NCBI GenBank assembly: GCA_001179505.1
Contig: CDMY01000412.1
Span: 1 to 64,000 of the forward strand
Direction: 5' to 3'
DNA: 64,000 nucleotides
DNA from: Vitrella brassicaformis
Lineage: Eukaryota > Sar > Vitrellaceae
Under the pieces are notes generated by a model that saw only the letters and a program-made list of their open reading frames with translations, did no database searches and had not been told where the DNA came from. Shown one piece after another: positions 45,592-57,010 of the stretch; position 1 is the first letter of the stretch, and each line of letters starts with the position of its first letter. The position numbers and the translations under genes were made by a program.

Positions 45592-46691
45592 ATGCTGGAC
45601 ACCCACTTTTTCACCTTCTCCCTTCGCATCGCAAGCGTGCTGGAGTTTCTGGTGGCGCTGGCCTTCCCATACGCCTTCCTGATGAGCAACAAGGGCATCG
45701 CCATGCTCAACGGGTTCGTCCTGCCCTTACAGAAGGGCGGGATGACCGATGCCGCATTGGCGGAGGCACAGCAGGCATCTATCGAGTCCATTCGGGCTGT
45801 CAGCGCGCCCACGGCATTCCTCTGCCTCGTCGCGCAGTTCGGCGTGCTGTTTATGCTCGGCTTCCAGGTGAGATGGTGTCGGATTGGCTGACCATCCAAA
45901 GAGCTGGCTTGATGGCTCCTTGGGGTGTCTGTGTCCTATCCCTCTCTGTCTGTGTGCGTCTTTGATCGATCAGCTGCGTGTGTCGTGGCTGGCGACAGCA
46001 ACTCACATAAGGCAATACCGGTCCGGGTGTGATCTGCTGCACATGGGCGTGCTCTTTGGCCTCATTTGGACGTGCATCCACTTCGGCATCTGGGGCATGG
46101 CGTCCAACTACATCAATGCGCCCGACGCACAAGTGGCGGAGCTCATCCGGGGACCGTTCCTGATGGTACGTAACGACACACAAGGGCGCTGCAGTGTACC
46201 TTCGTGGCTCGTGTGTGTGGACGTGCGTGTCAGACGATGGCGATGCTGGGCGACATCTTTTTCTCGGCTCAGTGCCTCATGTACGGCCCGGCCATCTTTC
46301 TGCTCGACCGCTACCAGCCCACCGAGGTGACTGGAGGTGTGGCCAGCAAGCCCAAGGGCAGCACATGGCTCGGATGGGCAGTCATCATCACCAGAATGGC
46401 CACCAGCTGCGCAAGTAAGCCAGCGGCTAGGCAGGAAGGCAGAGAGGAGGGGGGGTGCGATGGCTGTGTGTACCTGTTTGCGCGTGTGCAGTATGTGGGC
46501 GTGTGATCATTCCAATGACGTGGACCCCCACCCTGACGACGCCCTATGTGTGGCTGGCGCTGTCCTTCATGCTGGTCGCCGGAGCGTGCAGCACCGCATG
46601 GGCATTTACCTTCGAGCCAGCCGTCAATCGCCAGCTGATGCTGCTCGAGGGCGGACAGGCCAAGACACACTCACCGACCAAACGCAGATGA
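45592..46691 (+). CDS. Six-transmembrane orphan protein
   Basis: Four exons (45592-45867, 45974-46165, 46234-46414 and from about 46493) join in frame to about 280 residues. Predicted membrane spans: ASVLEFLVALAFPYAFLM, AFLCLVAQFGVLFMLGF, MGVLFGLIWTCIHFGIWG, IFFSAQCLMYGPAIFLL, WAVIITRMATSCAICGRVII and YVWLALSFMLVAGACSTAW. The loops are short. The tail after the last span is hydrophilic (EGGQAKTHSPTKRR). No transporter signature is recognised. A CAG acceptor lies 33 bases before the ATG, so a non-coding or missing 5' exon is likely, possibly in the gap. Confidence 0.65.
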
Positions 46692-47491
46692 GCCTGGAGT
46701 GCTCAACCGAGAGAGATGGACTGGCCTCTGTGTTGTGTGTGTACGTGTGTATGGGTGGGAGTCTGTGAGTGAGTCATTTTGTAGTGAGATTGATGGATGG
46801 ATGGATGGATGGATGGGCGGCGGCCTGGCTGGCTGGCAAAGCAGGGTATGTATGTGTCATATGGCGGTTAGCCGAGACCTTGAGCATCTTTTTCGTTGGA
46901 CTGAGAGCGTTTGAGAGTATTTGTTGGCGTCTGTGTGGGGGTAGTCTCCCACACAGGGACAGGCCACGCCACATGAGGGCGGGGGAGCCAGTCCATTTTC
47001 TCATTGTCATCGACTGCACCAATGGTCATCTTTTTCGCCTTCCTTTTCATACGACAAGTCTTTTTCTGTCTTGACGAGACACGCATGACGAATGTTCTCT
47101 TCAACGACACTCAATTGTGGACTCATCTGTCCACCTGCAATTACGGCACTCACACGTACATGTACATCCTACGACGCCGCAACCCCATACAAAGACGCCG
47201 CACGTCATGGCACTCCAATAAAAGCACAAGGCAAATCAGCACAGTCTTGCCACGAATCAACGCCCCATCCATCATGCCATTAATTGATCATCACAGTGTC
47301 CTTGCAACTCGTACACTACACCTGAGTAGTACTGCTTTTTTCATGCACTCTTGGACACATCTGTCTGTCTGTCTGGCTGGCTGGCTTGTTCACTATCGCA
47401 CCAACCCATCCCATCCGCCATGGATAAAAATCACAATGCACGCATCACAGAAGAAATGAAGGAAGGGCTCGCTGCCTGCCTGCCCGCTTAA
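46692..47491. other. Convergent intergenic region
   Basis: Between the stop of the six-TM gene and the stop of the RING-containing gene. It shows GATG and CTGT simple repeats and no supported gene. Confidence 0.6.
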
Positions 47492-50400
47492 TCCCGGTGT
47501 CCCTGATTGTATACGTGCACCGCACTCTTGGCCTTGGCGCGACACACGGGGTAGGTCAGCACCTTCTTCTTGTCCTTCTTGGCCGTATCCTTCATTCGCT
47601 CCAAGCACCCTGCACACGCCACACATGTGCATACACGACACTGTTCATTGATCGACCCCCATACGCACATACGTACGTACCCTTGCAGAGGCACTGGTGT
47701 CCGCACGGCACGAGTGCAATGTCATTCGGCTCCGCCAAACACACCACACACGTCGTGATGGTTTTGTCCTTTCCGCCGCCTTCGGCGTGCTTGGCCCGTT
47801 CCTCCTTTAGCTGTGCCTGCATGTCAGCGATCATCTTGGCGGCGGCCTCCTTCTCTTTGCGCAGCTGCTCGGCCGCCTCTCTGTCTTTTGCCTCCTTTGC
47901 TGCGGCGAGGCGGCCCTCCACATCTTTCTGGTAGGACTCGTCTCGCAGCTTCATCAGGTGCTCGTTGGACTGGTCCCTGAGCTGCTTCAGGCGATCCGAC
48001 TCACTCTTGGCAGACTGCTGGAACTGCATGACGGCGGGAATTGACGTGAGGCCGTCAAGCTTCTCCTTGGTCAGCCTGAGGAGAACACACAGGCAGGTAG
48101 GCAGGCAGATAGACAGTGTTGATAAGTCTTCTCACCGATCTGCGTCGCGTTGCCTGAGGTCTTCGTTGTCGTCAATGAGGCCTTGCAGCCTGCTCCTGTA
48201 TGCGGCCCTCTTGGCCTCGGCCTCGCTAACCGACACGATCAACCTGAAACAAACCAGACACGCATACAGAGACATACGTACGATTGTGCGTTCCATCTGT
48301 GAGTGTGTTCGGTGCCGTCTTACTCATGGATAACGGTGTGCACGTCCTCCATGTGTTCTTTAGCCATGGCGATTTTTGCAGCAATGTCGCACTCGGAACG
48401 GTCCAGCTCGTCCAGCCATACACGCTCTGTAGCAGCAGCAGCAGATGGCGGAGGGCTGCAGACATGCCATCACACATATGCAGACGTACGCAAGGGCCGC
48501 ATGCCTTGTCTGCTGCCGCCCACCTGTCGCTCCTTGGGGGCATGGCGGGAGGGGGAATGGGAGTTGGGGCTCGGTCATCACTCGAAGGCGCGGTTGGCTG
48601 CCCTCCGCTGGCGGCCTGTGAGAGCTCCATCAGCCGCTGCGACACGTCTGAGGTCATGAGTTGGCGCAGCTCCGTGTCGCGCATGTCGATGGAGCCCTGG
48701 AACCGCCGCACATCGTCTGCTGTGGCCTTCAACGCAAGCTCATCCTCACTCAAACTGATATACACACAAAGGGCAGACAAGGAGAAATAATAGAAACACA
48801 GATTTAGGCGCACACGTGTTCCTGCCTGCCTGCCTGCCTGCCTGCCTACACGGGATTGGCCTCGCGCAGTCTGTCGTTTTCGTCCGTGAGCTGTGCCTCT
48901 TGTGCCTCCATCTGGCCGAGCAACTCCAGGACGTGACGCAGAGAAGCTTCCAAACTGACGAGCAACAACAGGGCAAGACACACAAAAGCGTCCTTCACAT
49001 GGAAGAGCACGTTGGCTGTGCTGCGCACCCTGTCTTCTGCTCCTCTGCAGCGGCGATCTGCCCCTTGAGCTGATCCAATTCCTCAGCCGCCTCCTGGAGC
49101 GATGCAGCGATGGCCATCTCAGCCTCACGTTCCTCGTCGGTTCTGCACACACACAAAACACGACGACACACACTCGAGTTGATACCAGTGATACATACTC
49201 ACAACCGTGTGGCGTGTGTCACCTGTGGTCTCTTTCCACTGTTGCTGCTGCTGGTGCTGCCGCTGCTTCCAGTGGTTCTCGATAGCGTGGCCCGCCCTCA
49301 AAGGACGACGGGATCTCCTCGAGACCGGCAGGCGGTGGAAGAGAGACCGAGGCTTCGAAAGATACTGCAGCAGTGGGGCTGTGGTCTTGGTCGTCGCTGG
49401 GTGGTGGTTCGCTTGCCGCCCCGTCCTCTTCCCCTTGCGCACTCCTGTCCGCTGTCGGCAGCCGGTCACCTTCAGACAGGTCTGCAGCCCTCTCGTTGCT
49501 TGGCTGAGGTGGACTTGCTGCGGGTGGCAGCAACTGCACAGATGACTGGAGCGTCTCGGTGTGGTGTGGTGCGGGTAGCGGATCTTCCCTCACCTCAACA
49601 TCACCACTGCTTCATACCACAGACAGAGAGACACAGTCGAATAATCTGTGGATGTTGTGAAGGCTGAATGACGTCTGACCTGTCGACAGGGGTGGTGGTA
49701 GCATATGACTCGACGGCCGATCCCTCGTGACGCCTCACGACCATGCCCCTTTTCCCTTTCCTCCTGCGTCGCCTTGCCTGTCTCGTCATCGACAGCTCGC
49801 CAGCCTCGTGCTCGTGCTCGTGCCCGGGGAAGATCTCACATAGGTCCACATGTGAGCAGATGTCAACGCGTCGCCGTCTCACTCCTTCCAGCACTTCGAT
49901 GAGGGCCTCCTCGCTCGCCGGATGCCCTGACTTCCGCAGCTGTCTGCTGTAGAACTCGACTGACATAAAGAAGCCATCGCTAAGATCCTCGGGGTCATTC
50001 GCATGACCCATGAACAAAGTGAGGCCTTCCCCCACTCCGAGCGGCCGACAGGCAAAGCCGACTCCGACGCACGACGATGGATCACTTGGCGGGTACCCCT
50101 CAACCAGCACACGAAATTCACGCAGCTGCTCCGCCATCTGAGGATAGAGCTCTCGGAACGACGCGTTTTCCGGCAAGTCCACGACCTCTCGACACGCATC
50201 AGCGAGAGCACGCGCCCGTGCAACCAGCCGCTCTCCCACGCCGCCGTCTTGCCATGCCTGGGGGCCCCTCCAGAAGCACACCGGCATGTCCACGACGATG
50301 AGTGGGCACCCCGATTCACGAAAGATGGTCAAGTCGGGTCCCACGCCATCTGCACACCTCCAGCCGAGACTCGCATGCCCGCAAACGATCCGAATGGGAT

Positions 50401-53400
50401 GTCCAATGTGCAGACAGGCCAGCTCGAGCGCCTTGCACAGGCCCTGAGGCGTGAGAGACTCCGCCCATGAGGCTGACCCAGCCAGAAGGGCCCATGAGCC
50501 TTGCACAAAACCGACTGTGTCCACGGGCCCTTCTGGCTGAGACCGCTTTTTGCAGACACCCAGCTGCGCGAAACTGATGACAGCGCTTGTAGGCAGGTGG
50601 GATGCGGCCTTGACCGAAGCCACCAGCGCCTTGGCCGCCTTTATTGCCTCTTTGAGGAGCTGCTCCTCGATCGGCCGGGCGGTGTTGTCGCGTGGCTGCG
50701 GTGTCGGAAGCGGCGATGATGGGGGCACGACGAGAGCAGACGACGAGCGTGCCGCACTATCGGACTGGGGCAGATGACACTCTGAAGGCATACAAGAAAG
50801 CGTGGACTAAGTGATTGTACGCCCTTCGCCCACCTTCGTCAAGTCGGTGATCTTGAGATAGCTGAGTGTCAGTCTCAGCACCCTCTGGTACTCGGTCAGG
50901 TGCCTGAGCGGCATTTGACTCACAATTGCTCGCACGAGAGAGCTGCCGAAAGAAATAAATGGACACCAACCATGAAGATATGTGACGATGAATGAAGGGA
51001 TGGTGATACGTACATGAGTATTGACGGGGCCGCCATCATGGCCACAGCAGCCGCAGTGGGCGGTTGTCGATGCTGGGTGGCTCGTTGATGCTGCTTCGTC
51101 ACGATCTGCAGGCGTTGCTTCTGGTGTGTCTGCATTCGGCTTCCTTTGCGGAACGCGAGCCATACGTGTTACTCCGTCGCACCCATGAAATGGGACAACA
51201 GAAAAGCCTGCATGTCAGAGAGAGGAGCAACGACACCGATAAACCCTCCCCCTCTGCCTCTCTCCTCATTCGCGTGCACACACCTTGTTGTGATTCATCG
51301 CTGGGCAGACTGAAGTGCCCGGTGGCATCATGCCGTTTGCCTTCCAAATCCATGCAGAGAGGGTTGGCCCAGCCAGCCACCAGATTGCAAAACGAAAACA
51401 CCGTCTTGTTCTCGATCAGCATGCCCCTTTCGAGCCCTTGGCAAAGCAACAGCTTCATCATCATGCTCATCGCCGTCGACACGTCGGGAAGAGCGATAGA
51501 CGCACTCCACACAGAGGGACGGCTCATGTCGCCGAAGCGACATGCGGCTGCAGGACGATCCCGACGCGCTCACAGCCAGGCACGGACGAGGCCTCCGATA
51601 TCGCCCTGAGGTGCCGCAAGGCGAAACAAGCTGTCGAAGGCACCTCCCTCGTGTATTGCAACTGAGTGCCGTTGAGCATTTTCAGCTGGTTGCGCTGTAA
51701 AAGGCTCGTACACCGAGACATTCCCTCGCAAATAAACCGGACTGACCACACACACACACACACACACACACAACGCATAGACGTCTGTCTGTCTGTCTGC
51801 ATTTGTACAGCTGCTCGCTCTAGAGTGGACCCATCGGGCGCCGCAGCGGTCGGTGCAGAAGGAGACCGTCCCCTCTCTTGCACGCCTTGAAAGAAATTCG
51901 CCCCATCTGCATGGTAAGCAACTGTTGAGAAGTCTCTTCCTACTGTGCCGTGCAGCTTGCTTACCATGCACGCCGCGCATATATTGCTGCATCTTCTTAG
52001 GAATTTCTCGACCCAAAGACGTGCTCCGCTGCGCCGAGTTCGCCCACTCGGCCGACGACATCACACCATCGACAAAGCCCCTCCCTGCCGATATCGCCTC
52101 CTGAAGCTTCTCGTCTGTCAGATCGGTCGCCCACTGTGTGTGCTGAAAGCACTGAGCCTCGAAGACGAAGCCGATGACGTCCACACACACCCCATCGATA
52201 GACGCCTTCGTAGCCACACTGACTTGGACCGCGTCGCCCCTGCCCTGCCTCGCCAGTGCCTCCTTTTCTGACTTGGTAATCGCCTTGGCCCTGAGCAGCG
52301 CATGCTTGACCGCTGGCAAGGGCTGTTGCGAGTCGAGGGCGGCTGTACTTGCTGACTGTTCGATGATGGGTACAGAGAAGATAGGATCATCCGGAGTTGC
52401 GATTGGGAGCTGCTGTGGATGACTGTTGGTCTCATCGATGAACTCGAAGGTCAGGAAGCTCCCCTTTGGTATCGCCTCGTTGCTGAAGAGGCACACAGTA
52501 GGGGCAGTCGGGGCTGCAGTGGATGGACTTTGGAGAACAACCTGAAATACAATCAGCAGTCACTTGATAGAAGGTGGGTCAAGCTTCCTTACAACGCACC
52601 TTGGCTGTCAGGTTTGGTTTGTCTGACCGCGTAAGGAAGCGTGCTGCATTGCCGAAGTATGTGGTGTCAATAGCATGGCCGATTTCGCCGAGACTGACGC
52701 ACGGGAAGACAGGCAGTCGCTTTTGCACACGCTGTTCGACTCGACCTCGTAGCTGAGAGGTGGCGATCAGCTCGCCAGCAAGCTGCATCACAAAGACGCC
52801 TGCCGGAATCACTTCCTAGACCACAAGATGGCACAAAAAGGGTTTGCTCACATGTATGACAGCCTTGTGCTCCTCACTTGAGCAATGAGCGAATATCGTT
52901 CATCATCTCCTCCCCTTTCCACAGCAACACGCCAATGTACTCCGGGAAGGAAATGTAAACTATTAGTACGCATACAAAACGACATGCACCCATACTCGCG
53001 GTGTGATTGTTTTGTTGCTCACTCAGCAGGGTACTGCTCCGTGTTTCCTGCCGTCGGCAGCTTCGTGAAGGCAATGGACTCCTTGGCGTATGTGAACGAT
53101 ATGTCCTGTTCGAAGAAGGGCCTGTGTCTGCATCCAAGGAGAGGAATCGCCATATCTTCTTGTCCCTGAGAGATTATGTAATCTCAATGAGCAAACCAGG
53201 CATTACACAGATATCAACAAGAAGCGAACCTGAGAGATGTCTTGATCGATATTCCAATCCACAAGCGGCTCCGAAAGCAGAAGCGACACGCTTGCAGGGG
53301 GCTATGTTGGTCGACGCCGTCCTCTGGTGGCTCCAAAGGAAGGTACGCATTGACAAGCTTGCCACGCATACTTGTGGGGATGGGCAGAATGCGAACGCTG

Positions 53401-54551
53401 TCATCCATGGCCAGATGGAGCTGGAACGGAAAATGCAGCTCCTGAAAGAAATACAAAACCAAGCGGATCCGTCTCTCATCCGATATGATCTCGTCTCATT
53501 CCCTCAGTCTCACTGGACGGGGATAGAAACGGTGCTCCATTTGCTGTCTCTCGCGCCACTCCCTGAGCCGCTCATGACTGCTCTCCAATAGGCAGTCAAA
53601 AAGGGCTTTGAAGCACAGAAAGCCACCACCAGAAGTTGACAGCTCGTGAAAACACCCATCGAGCGGCGATGCGACGACCACTCGATGCGGCCGTCCAGAC
53701 GTGCATCGATGCTGCTCCTGGCTCTTGGCGAGATCCAGGACGAAGGGTGGTGATTCGGGTGATGGCATGCGGTCGTCATTGACTGCAGCAATATAACCAT
53801 ATTGTGTGGTATTGTTTTCTTGTGTGGGACGTGTGTGTCACCTGGAGGTCTCCAACCGGAATCGTTAGGCAAAAAAGACAGAACGAACTTCCAGCAGCCC
53901 TTGCCGGAATGGTCGGATGTCCTGAAGGCGTCCTCAACGCAATAGTGACCATCATATCGAAAGCCATACCTGCAATACGAAGAGAAGAGACAAGCACTCG
54001 CATTTGATGCTTCTGTTGCTCATGTATTCCCTATTGCTCTCTCACCTCGGTGCAACCTCTGAGCGCGTCTCGAAGCATCGGATGACCCTCACGTGCATGC
54101 CGCTCACGAACGAATGCAGCATAGGTTGAGCATGTACATCCCTGCCGTCTGCATCGTCCCTCACTGCATAAAGGATGCGGTCTCCCTTGTCGTCGTGACC
54201 ATCATCATTGACCAAGACACACGTGCATATCTTGATCATGGTGTCGCCGAAACGAACACTGACGACTCCATCCTCTTTGTTGGTAACGCCCGTCAGCCGG
54301 AAAATGTGTGGGAATGAGAAGATGGTGCCGGGGGCAACACCCACTGTATGGTAAGGGGCGGGCTTCACGCGAGGCATGAGAGGGTCCAGCCACTGTGCGA
54401 TCTTCTCCTCAACGCTGTCTGCAGCTGCCTCCACTGAGCTGAGGTCGCTGAGGTCAGGGCAGCTCGCCAGCTCTCGCATAAACTTGCTCTCGATGAATGG
54501 CACTCTTGCCTCTTTGGAGAGAAGCATGTAGCGGTCGAACTCCTCACCCAT
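47492..54551 (-). CDS. SRA-degenerate SET protein reading in frame into UIM/coiled coil/RING
   Basis: Candidate reader of modified DNA with ubiquitin-ligase features; roughly 1,840 residues by my splice model. Start MGEEFDRYMLLSKEARVPF (54551). SRA/YDG domain (residues about 68-200): VGVAPGTIFSFPHIFRLTG, VRVIRCFETR spliced to YGFRYDGHYCVEDAFRTSDH and SGKGCWKFVLSFLP. SUVH-like pre-SET start DISQGQEDMAIPLLG...DISFTYAKES, then SET: SLIAQEVIPAGVFVMQLAGE, GNAARFLTRSDKPN and GSFLTFEF. Then an unfamiliar approximately 350-residue region (49.7-50.8 kb), a UIM-like EAEMAIAASLQEA (about 49.1 kb), long coiled coils and a RING (TTCVVCLAEPN, PCGHQCLCKG spliced to CLERMK, YPVCRAKA). About 22 introns, mostly 53-100 bases, unlike neighbouring TG-rich introns. 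It may be two genes: an ATG at 51163 (MARVPQRKPNADTPE) could start the RING part. Confidence 0.65.
52440..52653 (-). other. SET-domain catalytic region with altered key residues
   Basis: The SET family normally has RFxNHSCxPN and ELTFDY. Here the corresponding motifs are RFLTRSDKPN (52653-52612 including GNAA) and FLTFEF (52457-52440). The Asn-His pair that contacts S-adenosylmethionine, the conserved Cys, and the catalytic Tyr (now Phe) are all replaced. The zinc-binding Cys cluster of the pre-SET is also not visible. This suggests a pseudo-methyltransferase; activity would be surprising. Confidence 0.6.
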
Positions 54552-54820
54552 CAGCACTGAGCCTGCATGGAACAGCAAAGCTGAAGATCTGTAACAAGTC
54601 GTCGATTCCCTTCCCTACCTGAATCTGAATCGATGTCCGTCTCCTCGAGAGGGAGATCAGGTCGAGTGGCCTCATCAGCATGATCATTGGTTCTCTCGCA
54701 GTCATCCACGGTGTCGTTTGCTTCACATAAAGGGCCCGGCTGAGAGGCGGACGGCCTTCTTGAATCAGCCCCATCGCGTGCAGCTCCTGACTGATCCTCA
54801 CGTGACTCATCGCGTGCACC

Positions 54821-54828
54821 TGCGAGCT
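54821..54828. promoter_or_regulatory. AGCTCGCA motif (as TGCGAGCT) between the SRA-SET and secreted-repeat genes
   Basis: Lies 92 bases upstream of the plus-strand ATG (54920). It is inside a minus-strand open frame that runs up to an ATG at 54910. If it is a promoter element, the SRA-SET gene must start downstream, which favours the ATG at 54551 with a first 5'-UTR exon ending at a GTAGGG donor near 54620. Confidence 0.45.
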
Positions 54829-54919
54829 TTTTTTTGCATTTACGCTCGTACAGAAGATCCGTTGATCCCGGATTCTTTCCCCCGGATTCGCTCTTCAAGT
54901 TTCGTGTCATATCACGACC

Positions 54920-55701
54920 ATGATGAAGCTATCTGCTGTCTGCCTGCTGTGTGTGGCGGCCCTCGTGTCCGCTGCTGCCGAGTCGCATCCCTTGTCGGTC
55001 GTTGAGGGTTCACACCACTTTCTGGAGATGAAGAGGGACCTGCAGGACCGTGTGCCCATGCCCATGCCCATGCCGAAACCTCAGCCTGAAGATGACGGCA
55101 AGGAGGTACGCAGGACAGAAAGGAGGGCCAGCAAACTGCTGTTGTGTCGCGGGATGGGACCACTGTGTGTGTGTGTGTTTGTGTCAGATGAAGAGGGACC
55201 TGCAGGACCGTGTGCCGATGCCCGTGCCGAGGCCTGAGCCTGAAGATGACGGCAAGGAGGTAGGCGGAGGGAGCCAGCAAACTGCTGCTGTGTCGGCCGA
55301 ATGAGACCACTCTCTGTGTGTGTGTGTGTGTGTGCCTGCGTGTGGCAGAGTGGCGGTCCCGCCCGTGCGCTCCAGGAGCCTGACAACAAGCCCCTGCCGG
55401 AGCCCAAGCCCAAGCCCGTCGAGGCAGCCCCCGAGGGCGTCTTCCAGCCCATGCCCGTTCCCATTCCCGACGTGAGAGAGTGATGACACGCACAGAGAGC
55501 CACGCTGTCACTTGACCTCTGCCTTGTGTGTGATATGATCAGGGCCGCCTTCGCGGGCTGAAAAAGCTCAAGGAGGCCGGTGAGCCCAGAGAGGACCACA
55601 TACACATTTTGTGCTCATTCCATTCGTCTCTGTATGTGTTTTCAGATGTCCCTCGCCAGGATGAGGATGATCCCATGCCCAAGCCCTGCCCCGGCTGCTA
55701 G
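54920..55701 (+). CDS. Small secreted Pro/Met-rich repeat protein
   Basis: Signal peptide MMKLSAVCLLCVAALVSAAA, then SHPLSVVEGSHHFLE, then two near-identical units encoded by separate phase-0 exons: MKRDLQDRVPMPMPMPKPQP-EDDGKE and MKRDLQDRVPMPVPRPEPEDDGKE. A Pro-rich exon (NKPLPEPKPKPVEAAPEGV, QPMPVPIPD), a basic GRLRGLKKLKEA exon and the final DVPRQDEDDPMPKPCPGC follow. The exon and its following intron are a tandem duplication. No known domain. Could be a cell-surface, wall or secreted structural peptide. The first coding exon starts only 369 bp from the SRA-SET ATG on the other strand. Confidence 0.75.
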
Positions 55702-57010
55702 TCAAGACGGGTAGGGGGATGCACACGTAATGGGACAAGAGGGTTTGTTGCTTGTGGATAGATCGGTAGCCTGGCCGTCAATGTTTGTGGGATGGCAGGG
55801 CCATGCCTGGCTTGGCTCTCACCCTTCTTTGTCTGTCGGCATGACATGTGTGGATAACCACGTTGGGTTGCATCGGTGTGATGCGTGTTGCTCAACTGGC
55901 TGGGAGCTTTGCATCTTCTCAGCCTAATTAGTCAGTCAGCCACACACGAGAGGGAGGAGATGTCCAGTCCACAGGCACGTCAGGGCAGGGCAGCACATGT
56001 CGATCGGCATTATTTATCTTTACTTAGTGTGGCTCCATTCCATTTATACGAATATGTACATGCAGTGCAGTACATGGCTCTGTGTCTCTAGTTGCGTGTC
56101 CGCCTGCCTCCCTGCCTCCCTCCCTGCCTGTCTTGTGTGATACAAATGGCATCGCCTGTGTACATGTGTGTGTACGTGTGCATAAGCAAACCTGCACGTG
56201 TACCGTCGCTGCCCTGCGAGTTGTGTGTGGGTGTGTGTGCTGCTGGCGTGCCTGGGGAATGGGTGGATGGGGGCGTTTCCGTCGATATGGACTGACTTGT
56301 TTTTAAGTCGAGGTGACATCTGTAAGGTGGGTGGTATTTGATGAGAGCGGAGCGGCAACATCGTAGCCAATGGGCTATTTCTGTGCGTGGTATCCAACCC
56401 AGTTAGCCTGCCCCCCTCGTTTCGTTGTCGATAACCATGGATACCAATCTAGATGCCCCATGTCTACGGATGCGCATGAGGGCAACGGGGGAAGCGAAAA
56501 GCACATGATGTGCATCTTCGGTACGTACACCGTGTCGTCGGCTGGGTGTTTCCCCCAGCGACTGACTGACAAAGTCGCTGGGGGGTGGCGGAATGAATTT
56601 TCGTGAACTTTTGGTCAAGTGGAAAAGGGACATGTAGATAGCCGTCCGTCCATGTGCAGGTCTGTATGCTCGTCTCATGTGTGCGTGTTGTTTATAGTGA
56701 ATGAATGCGAGACTTTCTTATTTGCATCAAAGGACTTGTTTGCAGATTCAGCAGTGGGCATCGGCACGAACCATTGAGTGACAAGTATCGATGACATCGA
56801 GTCAGGTCGGACACGAATGTGCATGAGCTTCACTGTCAAACCACCACATCGCCCACACCCCGATCATTCAAACCGTCCATCTGCCAGCCCTTCTCACCCG
56901 GGGCACCCCCACATCTACATTCGTAGCTGGGGCTGCGTGTGGCCACACACAGAGAGGGAAGGCACGAAAAACCCCACGCACACGCACCAGATCGACCAGC
57001 TAGCCTGCCT
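55702..57010. other. Convergent intergenic region
   Basis: Between two stop codons on opposite strands. It has few simple repeats compared with other spacers and no supported gene. An inverted pair CCCCCAGCGACT...AGTCGCTGGGG at about 56551-56583 could form a short hairpin in a 3' UTR. Confidence 0.5.

Noticed and set aside
53496-53512. In-frame TGA suggesting a pseudogene or selenocysteine in the SRA-SET gene
   Set aside because: A GTGAGA donor immediately before it and a TTTCTTTCAG acceptor about 70 bases on remove it and keep the frame (RFYPRP joined to ELHFPFQ).
54551-54910. ATG at 54910 (MTRNLKSESGG) as the SRA-SET start
   Set aside because: It would leave only 9 bases between opposite start codons and put the TGCGAGCT motif inside coding sequence. 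The ATG at 54551 fits the promoter spacing better, although the upstream frame is open and cannot be excluded.
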